Shown here one piece after another: positions 18,805-28,429 of a DNA stretch of 64,000 nt. A program made the position numbers and the translations under genes. Within the stretch, counting starts at the first letter, position 1. Every line of letters begins with the position of its first letter. Under the pieces are notes generated by a model. It was not told the DNA's origin. It saw only the letters and a list, made by a program, of their open reading frames with translations, and did not search any database. This DNA comes from Marivivens donghaensis (GTDB taxonomy: Bacteria; Pseudomonadota; Alphaproteobacteria; Rhodobacterales; Rhodobacteraceae), in contig NZ_JAATOP010000007.1 in assembly GCF_011806565.1 (NCBI RefSeq), forward strand, positions 62,001 through 126,000. The letters run 5' to 3'.

Positions 18805-18931
18805 GTCTCTTTCGACGGCAGTAAGAACAATTTTCTGAAATACTTGAGAGGGGCCGGTTCGGGGAAGCGGCTCCGCAAATAGGAGATCGCTTGAAGCGCT
18901 TCCCGTCCACAGTGACCCCAACTTCTGCCTT

Positions 18932-18979
18932 TTACACCGGCGCTCCGTCCGCCTTTTCACGAACTTCGATATGTGCCAT
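18932..18979 (-). pseudogene. 15-codon stub with strong RBS, possible integrase start remnant
   Basis: An AAAGGA Shine-Dalgarno sits 7 bases before an ATG that opens MAHIEVREKADGAPV and then a stop. The peptide resembles the first residues of tyrosine recombinases (an 'IE-R--DG' beginning before the arm-binding strand). The sequence after the stop no longer reads as a recombinase. Too short to be sure; it could be chance. Confidence 0.25.
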
Positions 18980-19089
18980 ACGCTCGTCCTTTGTCTGAAG
19001 CATCGGCAGGGTTAGTCGTCCCTTCCGAGGCTCAAGTAGGTCCTCGAGCAGGGGGATGTCGGTCCAAAATGTGCAGGAATGTCGCGCGA

Positions 19090-20133
19090 ATGTCGGATGC
19101 CATACAAAATATGTCAGACGGAAATATTATTGGAAATCAAAATTTTAGTCTGATTTCAAAGGCTGCGCGTTTGAGCGTGGCACCCATGATGGACTGGACC
19201 GACCGTCATTGCCGTTACTTCCATAGGCTACTGAGCAAAGAGGCGCTCCTTTATACCGAAATGGTAACGTCTCCGGCGGTGGTCCATGGCAAGCGTGATC
19301 AGTTGCTGGCGTTTAGTGATGCCGAGCATCCTGTTGCGGTTCAGCTCGGCGGATCGGACCCCAAGGAGCTGTCAGAGGCGACGCGGATTTCGGCGGAGTA
19401 TGGCTACGACGAAGTTAATCTGAACTGCGGTTGTCCGTCGGATCGTGTGCAGTCGGGTGCTTTCGGTGCGGTGCTCATGAAATCGCCTGATCTGGTCGCC
19501 GAATGTGTAGCCGAGATGATCGCCGCGTCTCCTGTCGAGATCACGGTGAAGTGTCGCATCGGTGTGGACGAGCAGGTGCCGCATGAGGTGCTGCCTGACT
19601 TTATCGAGAATGTGAGCGCCGCCGGTGTCCGCCGGTTCACCATCCATGCGCGGAAGGCTTGGCTGCAAGGGCTTTCGCCCAAGGAAAACAGGGATATTCC
19701 GCCGCTCGACTATCCGCTGGTTCATCAGATCAAACAGACGTGGCCGGACCTCCATATCTCGATCAATGGCGGGATTGCGACGCTGGACGAGGCGGAAAAG
19801 CATCTAGCAGAGGGCCTCGATGGGGTGATGATCGGGCGCGCGGCTTACCACAATCCGGCCGATGTGCTGTGCGAAGCCGACCGCCGCATCTACGGCACGG
19901 GCGAGGATACCGACGCGGCGCAGGCTGTGCGTGATATGCTGCCCTACATCGAAAGCCACCTGTCGCAGGGCGGGCGTTTGCACCAGATCACGCGCCATAT
20001 GCTTGGTGCGTTTGCGGGTCGTCCCGGTGCGCGGGCGTGGCGGCGCAAGCTGTCGGAAGAAGCCAATCGTGATGGCGCGGGGACGGAGCTTGTCTTGGCA
20101 GCGCTTTCGGAAGTAACTGGCTTTACCGAATAA
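19090..20133 (+). CDS. dusA: tRNA-dihydrouridine(20/20a) synthase DusA
   Basis: FMN enzyme that reduces uridine in the tRNA D-loop. 347 residues from the ATG at 19090, which has AGGAA about 10 bases upstream; an ATG at 19111 is also possible and the open frame extends to 18973. Diagnostic segments: LSVAPMMDWTDRHCRYF, LGGSDPKELSEA, EVNLNCGCPSDRVQSGAFGA (catalytic Cys), FTIHARKAWLQGLSPKENR and NGGI. The 5' end of dusA is a known target of a family of genomic-island integrases, which fits the decayed DNA just upstream. Confidence 0.94.
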   Translation: MSDAIQNMSDGNIIGNQNFSLISKAARLSVAPMMDWTDRHCRYFHRLLSKEALLYTEMVTSPAVVHGKRDQLLAFSDAEHPVAVQLGGSDPKELSEATRISAEYGYDEVNLNCGCPSDRVQSGAFGAVLMKSPDLVAECVAEMIAASPVEITVKCRIGVDEQVPHEVLPDFIENVSAAGVRRFTIHARKAWLQGLSPKENRDIPPLDYPLVHQIKQTWPDLHISINGGIATLDEAEKHLAEGLDGVMIGRAAYHNPADVLCEADRRIYGTGEDTDAAQAVRDMLPYIESHLSQGGRLHQITRHMLGAFAGRPGARAWRRKLSEEANRDGAGTELVLAALSEVTGFTE

Positions 20134-20158
20134 TTTCTAACCGAACTGGAGAGTGCCC

Positions 20159-20977
20159 GTGTCCGATCCGACGACTTTGATCATGGCGGCCGCGCTGCTC
20201 GCGGTAATCGGGGCCTTCGCTGGCGTGCTCGCGGGATTGCTCGGCGTCGGGGGCGGGATCGTCCTCGTTCCGGCGTTCTATTACACCTTCAATGCGCTCG
20301 GCTACGGGTCGGAGCAGTTGATGCAGGTCTGCCTCGCGACCTCGCTGGCGACGATTATCGTGACCTCGGCGCGCTCGGTTCTCAGCCATCACCGCAAGGG
20401 TGCGGTCGAATGGCCGATCCTGCGGCAAATGGCGCTGGGCATCGTGATCGGCGCGATCATCGGCGTGTTCGTCGCGTCCCAACTGCGGACCCGCGAACTT
20501 CAGTTGATCTTTGGCGGGCTGGCGACGTTCATCGGCCTCTACATGGCGTTCGGGCGCAATGACTGGCAGATCGGTGACACAATGCCGAAGGGGCCGGTGG
20601 GCTTCATCTTCTCGCCGCTGATCGGTTTCCTGTCTGTCCTGATGGGGATCGGTGGTGGCAGCTTTGGCGTGCCGACGATGACGCTGTTCGGGGTGCCAAT
20701 CCACCGCGCTGTGGCGACGGCTGCGGGCTTCGGATTTATCATCGCGGTGCCAAGTGTCATCGGCTTCATGTTTGTCGATATGCCCGATGCGCCGCCGTAT
20801 TCGATCGGCGCGGTGAACATTCCGGCTTTCCTCGTGGTGATTGCGATGACGACATTGACCGCACCGCTGGGTGCGAAACTGGCCCATATGACGGACCCGA
20901 AGCGGCTCAAGCGCATCTTTGGCGGGTTCTTGATCCTTGTGGCACTCAACATGCTGCGAAAGGCGCTGGGCGCATGA
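20159..20977 (+). CDS. TauE/SafE family sulfite/sulfonate exporter
   Basis: Inner-membrane protein of 272 residues with seven or eight spans. The repeated motif GVLAGLLGVGGGIVLVPAF and its second-half counterpart GFLSVLMGIGGGSFGVPTM define the family, known for export of sulfite, sulfoacetate or other organic anions. The GTG at 20159 has GGAGAG 8 bases upstream; a GTG at 20153 is too close to that RBS. Overlaps the next gene by ATGA. Confidence 0.9.
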   Translation: MSDPTTLIMAAALLAVIGAFAGVLAGLLGVGGGIVLVPAFYYTFNALGYGSEQLMQVCLATSLATIIVTSARSVLSHHRKGAVEWPILRQMALGIVIGAIIGVFVASQLRTRELQLIFGGLATFIGLYMAFGRNDWQIGDTMPKGPVGFIFSPLIGFLSVLMGIGGGSFGVPTMTLFGVPIHRAVATAAGFGFIIAVPSVIGFMFVDMPDAPPYSIGAVNIPAFLVVIAMTTLTAPLGAKLAHMTDPKRLKRIFGGFLILVALNMLRKALGA

Positions 20978-21720
20978 TCGAGGGCGGTTTCATCCAGTTC
21001 GAGGCGACACCCGAGACGACGACTTGGGCCAAGGCGGCAAAGCTCGAAGCGGACAAGGTGCTTGCCGATCCCGCGATGCAGGCCAAGTGGCTGCGGCATG
21101 GCAAAACGTGGTTCGTGGGCGTCGATGCGCTGCCCAATGATGAGCAGGGGGCAATTGGCGGTGTTCCTCTGCGCGGTCCGTGGGAGGGCATGATCCCCGG
21201 TCTGCCGCTGCATCCCGCGCAGCTATCGGTGGTCTACGACGGCTACCCGAAAAAGGACGAGGGCGAGAGCGACAAGGCGCACCAGTTCCGCCTGAAGCGC
21301 GACGCTGCCCATTTTGACGGTCTGCTAGCCGAGGGACCGCAAAAGCGCCGCTTCTTGAAAGAGCCGCACGCCTACATCCTCGGGATCGCGCTGACGGATG
21401 CGGAGGCGTGTCCGCTCGTCGTCTGGCCGGGGTCGGAGGAGATCATGCGCGAGGCGTTCACCGTCGCATTCGCGGGGATGCCCGCTGCGATGTGGTCCGA
21501 CATCGACGTGACCGAGATCTATAGCGATGCGCGAAACGAAGTGTTCGAATGTTGCGAGCGGGTCGAACTGCCGATGAAGGCGGGGCAGGCGGTGTTACTC
21601 GACCGGTTCGTCATTCACGGCACCGCGCCACAGAGCAAAGCGAAGCCGCCGAAGGATGGACGTCAGATCGCGTTCTTCCGACCGCAGATGGCGTCGATCC
21701 GCGATTGGCTCAGAGACTGA
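20974..21720 (+). CDS. putative Fe(II)/2-oxoglutarate oxygenase-like protein
   Basis: 248 residues, not recognised as a named family. Visible residues fit a double-stranded beta-helix oxygenase of the phytanoyl-CoA hydroxylase kind: H113-F-D115, a distal His in LLDRFVIHGTAP (H215) and R230 fifteen residues later. No signal peptide or membrane span. Translation is coupled to the TauE exporter (ATGA), suggesting a linked substrate, perhaps an organic sulfur or other anion. The enzyme assignment is inference from the metal-ligand pattern only. Confidence 0.6.
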   Translation: MIEGGFIQFEATPETTTWAKAAKLEADKVLADPAMQAKWLRHGKTWFVGVDALPNDEQGAIGGVPLRGPWEGMIPGLPLHPAQLSVVYDGYPKKDEGESDKAHQFRLKRDAAHFDGLLAEGPQKRRFLKEPHAYILGIALTDAEACPLVVWPGSEEIMREAFTVAFAGMPAAMWSDIDVTEIYSDARNEVFECCERVELPMKAGQAVLLDRFVIHGTAPQSKAKPPKDGRQIAFFRPQMASIRDWLRD

Positions 21721-21955
21721 GGCGGGCAGCGCGGCCCCCGCGGCGCTGCTTGAGTTCCTGATTGCGCTGCGGAAGCTCGGTCATAATCTCGCGGCGCTTT
21801 TCGGGCGTGTAGCGGCTCCAGTTGCCGATCTCTTCCATCGTGCGCTTGCAGCCGACGCAGGTTTTCGTTTCCGGATGGATCGAGCACAGCTTCACGCACG
21901 GGCTTTCGATTTCGGCCCGTTTCCAGATGTGGTCGGTGTTGTGCGGCTTGTTCAC
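21710..21955 (-). CDS. DUF1289 small Cys-rich protein
   Basis: 81 residues beginning at a GTG directly abutting the ruvX stop. The core SPCVKLCSIHPETKTCVGC carries the four cysteines of the DUF1289 family, probably a metal site, followed by the conserved W and YTPEKRREIM. Function unknown. It ends in an Arg-rich tail and overlaps the convergent oxygenase-like gene by 11 bases. Confidence 0.88.
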   Translation of the reverse strand: MNKPHNTDHIWKRAEIESPCVKLCSIHPETKTCVGCKRTMEEIGNWSRYTPEKRREIMTELPQRNQELKQRRGGRAARLSL

Positions 21956-22426
21956 TCAGCTCTCCAGGAAACGCAAACGGTCCAGCATTCCTTGTAAGAT
22001 AAAGCCAGCAGCGACGTGGTCGATCACCTCTCCGCGACGCTTTCGTGACGTATCCGCCTCCAGAAGCGCTCTTTCGGCGGCAACGGTGGAAAGCCGCTCA
22101 TCCCAGAAGGTGATCGGAATATCGGTCAGTTTCTCGAGATTGCGGGCAAAAGCGCGGGTCGATTGGACGCGCGGGCCCTCTGATCCGTCCATGTTCAACG
22201 GCAGGCCAAGCACGATACCGGCGAGGTCACGCGCTTTGATGATCTGGAGCAGCCGCTCGGCGTCGAGCGTGAACTTCTTGCGCTTGATCGTCTCGAGCGG
22301 CGTGGCGACAGACCTCATCCCGTCGGACACCGCGACGCCGATGGTCACAGTGCCGAGGTCGAGGCCGCAGATCGCGCGGAACGGGGGCAGGGCAGTCGCG
22401 AACTCTGCCGTGTCATTGAGGATCAT
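21956..22426 (-). CDS. ruvX: Holliday junction resolvase-like protein RuvX/YqgF
   Basis: RNase H-fold protein of 156 residues, implicated in 16S rRNA 5' processing. [17 protein letters not shown] holds the first catalytic Asp, [13 protein letters not shown] is the middle motif, and [15 protein letters not shown] the third; a C-terminal Asp-type residue closes the site. Overlaps ccmI by 4 bases upstream and runs straight into DUF1289 downstream. Confidence 0.95.
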   Translation of the reverse strand: MILNDTAEFATALPPFRAICGLDLGTVTIGVAVSDGMRSVATPLETIKRKKFTLDAERLLQIIKARDLAGIVLGLPLNMDGSEGPRVQSTRAFARNLEKLTDIPITFWDERLSTVAAERALLEADTSRKRRGEVIDHVAAGFILQGMLDRLRFLES

Positions 22427-23631
22427 TCTGCGACACCTGCGGAAATGGCTGCATTGCGGATTTGGGCAAGAGCGTCATCGCGGCCTGCAAAGACCTGCTG
22501 CGCTTCGCCCCAGATGGCTGCGGCGCGGTCGGTCTGGCCAAGAACGCCGAGCGCACTGATAAGCTGCGCCCATTCGGCAGCAGAGCCGCCTTCGGTCGCC
22601 AGACGCTCGGACAAGCCGTCGACCATGCCTTGGATCATCGCGGCCTGGCTTTCGGCGTCCATTCCGGCGGCGTCGTTGATCTGGTCCTGAGTCGGTCCAC
22701 GCAGCGACGGAAGCTCGTACTCGGCGCCAGCGAGCTGTGCCGCTTCCATGATCTGGGAGCGTGCCCATTCGACGTAGGGCGCGTCAGAGCCGCTCTCCAC
22801 GACTTCGCGCCACAAACGGAAGGCGAGGTCGGGGCGGTCAGTCTGGCCATAAAGCAGGCCGAAATAATAACGGGCGGCGATGTCGTCGGGGTTGCGGTCC
22901 ACGAGGGTGCGCAGGACGGTTTCAGCCTCGGGCGAGACGAACCCATTTGCCGCGCCAACCATCAGATCGGCCAGCGTGGTCAGTTCGCCTTGAGTTGCAT
23001 CGGCGCCCTTGCGGGTGACGAGCTCCTGCTGCGCGACACGGGCGGCGACATAGTTGCCAAGGGCGGCTTCGTGGCGGGCAAGCAGCGCCCAGCCTTGCAG
23101 GTCGTCGGGGCGGGTCGGCACGATCTCGCGAAGCTGCGCGACCATATCGATATAGTCCTGAGGAGCCTCAACCGGCGGAAAAGCGGACTGATCGATAAGG
23201 CTTTCGGCCTCTTCCTGACTGATACGGTTTTCGCGCATTTCGCGGCCGAACTCGATCCGGGCCTTCTGCGGCATGTCGGGATAGCCCGGTGCGCCAAGCG
23301 ACCAGTAACCGTAGGCAGTGCCAGCAATTAGCAACCCGAAGGCGATAACCGACATGGTCATGGCTGCGGTGCGCGGCGCTTTAGGCGTCGTGCTCTGTTC
23401 GGCCTGATCGGCGGCGAGCAAGCGGCGGGCGATCTCGGTGCGGGTGCGCTCTGCCTCTTCGGCATTCAGAACACCGCGGGCAAGGTCGCGCTCAACCTCT
23501 GCGAGCTGGTCCTTGTAGATCGTCATATCGTTGCGGTCTTCTTGTACCGCGGGCGCGCTGCGCCACAGAGGCAGGAGCAGCATAATCGCGACAACTGCCG
23601 CAATCGCGACTACAATGATCCAGAACAGCAT
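22423..23631 (-). CDS. ccmI: c-type cytochrome biogenesis protein CcmI
   Basis: 402 residues. Two N-terminal membrane spans (about 2-22 and 95-115) flank a cytoplasmic leucine-zipper-like helical region with [28 protein letters not shown]-type spacing, followed by a periplasmic TPR domain. This is the alphaproteobacterial CcmI layout; the protein hands apocytochrome c to the heme lyase CcmFH. No other ccm gene adjoins it here, which is common in Rhodobacteraceae. First gene of the ccmI-ruvX-DUF1289 unit. Confidence 0.92.
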   Translation of the reverse strand: MLFWIIVVAIAAVVAIMLLLPLWRSAPAVQEDRNDMTIYKDQLAEVERDLARGVLNAEEAERTRTEIARRLLAADQAEQSTTPKAPRTAAMTMSVIAFGLLIAGTAYGYWSLGAPGYPDMPQKARIEFGREMRENRISQEEAESLIDQSAFPPVEAPQDYIDMVAQLREIVPTRPDDLQGWALLARHEAALGNYVAARVAQQELVTRKGADATQGELTTLADLMVGAANGFVSPEAETVLRTLVDRNPDDIAARYYFGLLYGQTDRPDLAFRLWREVVESGSDAPYVEWARSQIMEAAQLAGAEYELPSLRGPTQDQINDAAGMDAESQAAMIQGMVDGLSERLATEGGSAAEWAQLISALGVLGQTDRAAAIWGEAQQVFAGRDDALAQIRNAAISAGVAE

Positions 23632-23846
23632 GGTGCCTCCGATTTCCCTTGCCCCTCATTAGCGGGGGTCAGACCTATGTAAAAGAGGGAGCGCGAGGAT
23701 GCACCCTTTGCTCCTGCGACAAGCTGTCCTCCACCTATGTCGCAAAGATGCAATATTACGGCGCCTCCAGTCGCCATTTTGTAACGGGTTCAGTCCACTT
23801 ACGGGGCAATGGGACGCCCATGACTAACACTAGGGATTCGGTGCCG

Positions 23847-25091
23847 ATGAAACGTTATTCCGTCTTTGCGGTCGCCCGAGAGGGCCTGCGCTATCACACG
23901 GGTTGGGGACGCGCATGGCGATCGCCAGCGCCGAAAAAGAAATACGATGTCATCATCGTCGGTGCTGGTGGGCACGGACTCGCGACAGCGTACTATCTGG
24001 GTAAAAATTACGGCATCACCAATGTCGCAATTATCGAAAAGGGCTGGCTCGGCGGTGGTAACACCGGTCGTAACACGACCATCATCCGCTCCAACTACCT
24101 TCAGGACCCGTCCGCTGCGATCTACGACAAGGCGCTGAGCCTGTACGAGAGCCTGTCGCAGGACCTGAACTACAACATTATGTTCAGCCCGCGCGGTCTG
24201 ATTATGCTTGCCCAGACCCACCACGAGGTCCGCGGCTACCTGCGTACCGTTCGTGCCAACGAACTTCAGGGCGTTGCGACCAAGTGGATCAATGCCGAGC
24301 AGGTCAAAGAGCTCTGCCCGATCATCAACATTGATGGTCCGCGCTATCCGGTCATGGGCGGCCTCTATCAGGAACGCGGCGGCACCGCCCGTCACGACGC
24401 CGTGGCTTGGGGCTATGCACGTGCATGTTCCGATATGGGCATGGACATCATCCAGAAGTGCGAAGTCACCGACGTGCGCCGTGAGAATGGCAAAGTCGTC
24501 GGCGTCTCGACCACCAAGGGCGACATCGACTGCGACAAGCTCGGTATGGTCGTTGCGGGTCACACCTCGGTTCTGGCTGAAAAAGCCGGCTTCCGTCTGC
24601 CGATCGAATCCGTTGCGCTTCAGGCGCTCGTCTCCGAGCCGATCAAGCCGTGCATGGACGTTGTCGTCATGGCGAACACCGTTCACGGCTACCTGTCCCA
24701 GTCGGACAAAGGCGAGATGGTGATCGGTGGCGGCACCGACAGCTTCAACAACTACACCCAGCGTGGCTCCTTCCACCACGCAGAGGAAACCGTCCGTGCG
24801 CTGGTCGAGACCTTCCCGATGATCTCGCGTCTGAAGATGCTGCGCCAGTGGGGCGGTATCGTCGACATGACCGGTGACCGTTCGCCGATCATCTCCAAGA
24901 CGCCGGTCGACGGCATCTTCGTCAACTGCGGCTGGGGTACCGGCGGCTTCAAGGCGATCCCGGGATCGGGTTGGGCGATGGCCGAACTGATGGCCAAGGG
25001 TCACAGCCCGCTGGCCGAAGAATTCGATATGTACCGCTTCCGCGAAGGCAAGTTCATCGACGAGTCGGTGGCTGCCGGTGTGGCTCACTAA
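23847..25091 (+). CDS. soxB: sarcosine oxidase subunit beta
   Basis: Catalytic flavin subunit of the heterotetrameric enzyme that demethylates sarcosine to glycine, with transfer of the C1 unit to tetrahydrofolate and release of H2O2. 414 residues from the ATG at 23847 (AGGGA about 10 bases upstream), the family's usual length; an upstream extension of the frame to 23649 is not conserved-looking. The FAD loop VIIVGAGGHGLATAYYLG and the C-terminal WGTGGFKAIPGSG are clear. First gene of soxBDAG. Confidence 0.96.
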   Translation: MKRYSVFAVAREGLRYHTGWGRAWRSPAPKKKYDVIIVGAGGHGLATAYYLGKNYGITNVAIIEKGWLGGGNTGRNTTIIRSNYLQDPSAAIYDKALSLYESLSQDLNYNIMFSPRGLIMLAQTHHEVRGYLRTVRANELQGVATKWINAEQVKELCPIINIDGPRYPVMGGLYQERGGTARHDAVAWGYARACSDMGMDIIQKCEVTDVRRENGKVVGVSTTKGDIDCDKLGMVVAGHTSVLAEKAGFRLPIESVALQALVSEPIKPCMDVVVMANTVHGYLSQSDKGEMVIGGGTDSFNNYTQRGSFHHAEETVRALVETFPMISRLKMLRQWGGIVDMTGDRSPIISKTPVDGIFVNCGWGTGGFKAIPGSGWAMAELMAKGHSPLAEEFDMYRFREGKFIDESVAAGVAH

Positions 25092-25103
25092 GAAGGGACC
25101 GAC

Positions 25104-25433
25104 ATGCTCATCCTGCATTGCCCCTATTGCGGCATCGATGCCGAAGAAACCGAACTGGCCGCTGGCGGCGAGGCGCACCTGAAGCGTGCGACCGTCGGTG
25201 ACAGCGACGCTGCCTTCGAAGAATACCTGTTCATGCGCGAGAACAAGAAAGGCGTTCACCTCGAACGCTGGCGCCATGCCTACGGCTGCGGCAAGTGGTT
25301 CCTTGCCGCCCGTGATACCGCCACGCTCGAAGTCTACGGCACTTATCCCGCCCAGACCCAAGAGCCTCCGCAAGAAGTCAAAGACGCCATCCGCGCCAAA
25401 CACCCCGGCTGGGCTTGGAAGGAAAACGCATGA
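25104..25433 (+). CDS. soxD: sarcosine oxidase subunit delta
   Basis: Small zinc-binding subunit, 109 residues. LHCPYCGIDAEE gives two Cys ligands, and the later HAYGCGKWF the remaining His/Cys. Length and the C-terminal HPGWAWKE are typical. It starts 12 bases after soxB and overlaps soxA by ATGA. Confidence 0.96.
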   Translation: MLILHCPYCGIDAEETELAAGGEAHLKRATVGDSDAAFEEYLFMRENKKGVHLERWRHAYGCGKWFLAARDTATLEVYGTYPAQTQEPPQEVKDAIRAKHPGWAWKENA

Positions 25434-28429
25434 GCACTCGTCTCTCTACCGGTGGTCGCCTGATCAACCGTAACAAGCCGGTCGAATTCCAGTTCAACGG
25501 CAAGCGCCTGAAGGGCTACGAGGGCGACACGCTCGCGTCGGCTCTGTTCGCCAACGACCAGATGATGGTCGGCCGCTCGTTCAAATACCACCGTCCGCGC
25601 GGCGTTGTCGCGTCGGGTGCGGAAGAACCGAACGCGCTGATGAACCTGAACTCGGGCGGTCGTTTCGAGCCGAACCAGCGTGCTACCACGCAGGAAGTCT
25701 ACGACGGTCTGACCTCGACCTCGCAGAACCACTGGCCGAGCCTCGAATTCGACATTGGCGCGATCAACCAGCTGTTCGCACGCTGGCTGCCTGCCGGTTT
25801 CTACTACAAGATGTTCATCCACCCGCGCGCGTTCTGGAAGCACGTCTATGAACCCTTCATCCGCCAGTCGGCCGGTCTGGGTCAGGTGCCGAAAGAGCAG
25901 GACGCGGACGTCTACGAACACTTCTACTTCTTCTGTGACGTCATGGTTGTGGGCGGCGGTGTCGCCGGTCTGACGGCTGCGATGGAAGCTGCGAAGTCGG
26001 GCAAGAAAGTGCTCGTGGTCGAACAGACCGCAGCATGGGGCGGCCGCGCTGTCGTCGACGGCGGCCTGATTGACGGCGAAAGCACCGAGGCTTGGATCAA
26101 CCAGACCCTTGCCAAGCTCGCCGACATGCCGAACGTCACCCTGCGTGATCGCACGATGGCTTCGGGCGTTTATGACCACGGCTACGTGCTGGCCTACGAA
26201 CGTCTGACCGACCACCTCGCTGACAAGTCCGGTGCCCGTCATCGTCTGTGGCGCATCCGCGCCGGTCAGATCGTCACCGCAACCGGTGCCATCGAACGTC
26301 CGCTGTCGTTCGCAGGCAACGACATTCCTGGCGTTCTGCTGGCTGCTGCCGTCCGCGACTACGTTGTGAACTGGGGCGTGTCTGTTGGTGATCGCACTGT
26401 TGTTGTCACCAACAACGACGACGCTTACCGCACTGCGCTCGCGCTGAAGAAAGCCGGTCTGTCGGTTCCCGCAATCGTCGACGCCCGCGAAGGCGGTGCC
26501 GGTGCGATCGGCGCCGAAGCCGAAGCTGCTGGTATCCGCGTCCTCAAGGGCAAGGGCATCGCCAAGGTCAAAGGCGGCAAGCGCGTCACCGGCGTCGCGA
26601 TCTGCTCGCAGGCTGGCGAGGGCGCTGTCCTTGAAGAGATCGCGTGCGAATGCGTTGCGATGTCTGGCGGCTGGTCGCCTGTCGTGCACCTCTGGTCGCA
26701 CTGTGGTGGCAAGCTGGTCTGGGACGACGCCAAAGTCATGTTCCGCCCCGACGTCGACAAAGGCCCGACGGGCGCTGACGGCAAACCGTTCGTCATCGCT
26801 GCGGGTTCGGCAAACGGTTACCTCGGCATGGCCGAAGGTCTGGCTGACGCTGCCGCCGCTGGCCGCGCTGCTGCCGGTGTCAAAGGCGAGGGTGCTCCCT
26901 CCGCCACCGACGCTGCCGAAAAGGCCGTTGCGCCTGTCTGGCTCATGCCGCAGGGCGCAGGTCCGAAGAAGCGCATGAAGGCGTGGCTCGACTACCAGAA
27001 CGACGTGAAGGTGTCGGACGTCATGCTTGCCGCTCAGGAAGGCTACGAGTCCGTCGAACACACCAAGCGTTACACCACGCTGGGTATGGCGACTGACCAA
27101 GGCAAACTGTCGAATATCAACGGTCTGGCTATCCTGTCCAAATCGCTCGACGCACCGATCCCCGCTGTCGGCACCACCACGTTCCGTCCGCCTTATACCC
27201 CTATCTCGATGGGCTCCATCGGCGGGTCGGCACGCGGCGATCTGTTCCAGCCGCTGCGTCGCACTCCGATGCACGACTGGCACGACGGCAACGGCGTGGA
27301 CTGGGAACCCGTCGGTCACTGGCGCCGTGGCTATGCCTTTGTTCGCAATGGCGAAAAGGTCCACGATGCGGTTAACCGCGAAATCCTGAACGTGCGTGAA
27401 AACGTCGGACTGCTCGACGCCTCGACCCTCGGCAAGATCATTGTCAAAGGTCCGGATGCTGGCAAGTTCCTCGACATGCTCTACACGAACATGATGAGCA
27501 CGCTGCCGATCGGTAAGTGCCGCTACGGTCTGATGTGTAACGAGAACGGCTTCCTCTCGGACGACGGTGTTGTCGTGCGTCTGAACGAGGATACCTGGCT
27601 CTGCCACACCACCACCGGCGGTGCGGATCGTATCCACGGCTGGATGGAAGACTGGCTTCAGTGCGAATGGTGGGATTGGAAGGTCTACACCGCCAACATC
27701 ACCGAACAGCTGGCGCAGGTTGCCGTTGCTGGTCCGAAGGCGCGCAAGCTGCTGGAAAGCTTCGGCGGCGACATGGATCTGTCCAAGGAAGCCTTCCCGT
27801 TCATGGAATGGCGCGAAGGCAAGCTGGGCGAATTCGACGCACGCATCTACCGCATCTCGTTCTCTGGCGAGCTGTCCTACGAAGTCGCGGTTCCCGCCTC
27901 GCAGGGGGCGGCCTTCTGGAACGCGCTGCTCGAAAAGGGCCAAGAGTTCGGCGTCATGCCGTACGGCACCGAAGCCATGCACATCATGCGGGCCGAGAAG
28001 GGCTTCATCATGATCGGCGACGAAACCGATGGCACGATCATTCCGCAGGACCTCAACCTTCAGTGGGCGCTGTCCAAGAAGAAAGAGGACTACCTCGGCA
28101 AGCGTGCTCAGGAACGTTCGCACATGGCCGACCCTAAGCGCTGGAAGCTCGTCGGTGTCGAAACGGTCGACGGTTCGGTCATTCCGGACGGCTCGCACGC
28201 TCCGGCACCGGGCACCAACGCCAACGGTCAGCGCAACACGCAGGGCCGTATCACGTCGACCTACTACTCGCCGACGCTCAAGAAGGGCATCGCGATGGCT
28301 CTGGTCGCAAACGGTCCGGACCGCATGGGTGAAACCATCGAGTTCCAGGATGAAAACGGCGGCCTGATCAAAGCCAAGATCGTCGATCCGTGTTTCTACG
28401 ATAAGGACGGGGAAAAGCAGAATGTCTAA
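25430..28429 (+). CDS. soxA: sarcosine oxidase subunit alpha
   Basis: 999 residues. N-terminal 2Fe-2S-like fold remnant (about 1-90, with FKYHRPRGVVASGAEEPNA), a NAD-binding Rossmann region (VVGGGVAGLTAAMEAA near 170), and a C-terminal glycine-cleavage T-protein-like folate domain from about 600 (ending KAKIVDPCFYD). The complex channels the methylene group to tetrahydrofolate. The ATG at 25430 overlaps the soxD stop; an in-frame ATG 15 bases earlier is less likely. A 1082-codon open frame on the opposite strand is a codon-bias shadow. Confidence 0.97.
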   Translation: MSTRLSTGGRLINRNKPVEFQFNGKRLKGYEGDTLASALFANDQMMVGRSFKYHRPRGVVASGAEEPNALMNLNSGGRFEPNQRATTQEVYDGLTSTSQNHWPSLEFDIGAINQLFARWLPAGFYYKMFIHPRAFWKHVYEPFIRQSAGLGQVPKEQDADVYEHFYFFCDVMVVGGGVAGLTAAMEAAKSGKKVLVVEQTAAWGGRAVVDGGLIDGESTEAWINQTLAKLADMPNVTLRDRTMASGVYDHGYVLAYERLTDHLADKSGARHRLWRIRAGQIVTATGAIERPLSFAGNDIPGVLLAAAVRDYVVNWGVSVGDRTVVVTNNDDAYRTALALKKAGLSVPAIVDAREGGAGAIGAEAEAAGIRVLKGKGIAKVKGGKRVTGVAICSQAGEGAVLEEIACECVAMSGGWSPVVHLWSHCGGKLVWDDAKVMFRPDVDKGPTGADGKPFVIAAGSANGYLGMAEGLADAAAAGRAAAGVKGEGAPSATDAAEKAVAPVWLMPQGAGPKKRMKAWLDYQNDVKVSDVMLAAQEGYESVEHTKRYTTLGMATDQGKLSNINGLAILSKSLDAPIPAVGTTTFRPPYTPISMGSIGGSARGDLFQPLRRTPMHDWHDGNGVDWEPVGHWRRGYAFVRNGEKVHDAVNREILNVRENVGLLDASTLGKIIVKGPDAGKFLDMLYTNMMSTLPIGKCRYGLMCNENGFLSDDGVVVRLNEDTWLCHTTTGGADRIHGWMEDWLQCEWWDWKVYTANITEQLAQVAVAGPKARKLLESFGGDMDLSKEAFPFMEWREGKLGEFDARIYRISFSGELSYEVAVPASQGAAFWNALLEKGQEFGVMPYGTEAMHIMRAEKGFIMIGDETDGTIIPQDLNLQWALSKKKEDYLGKRAQERSHMADPKRWKLVGVETVDGSVIPDGSHAPAPGTNANGQRNTQGRITSTYYSPTLKKGIAMALVANGPDRMGETIEFQDENGGLIKAKIVDPCFYDKDGEKQNV

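Noticed and set aside
23799-25403. A 534-codon frame antisense to soxB-soxD
   Set aside because: Shadow of two confidently assigned genes, without domain matches.
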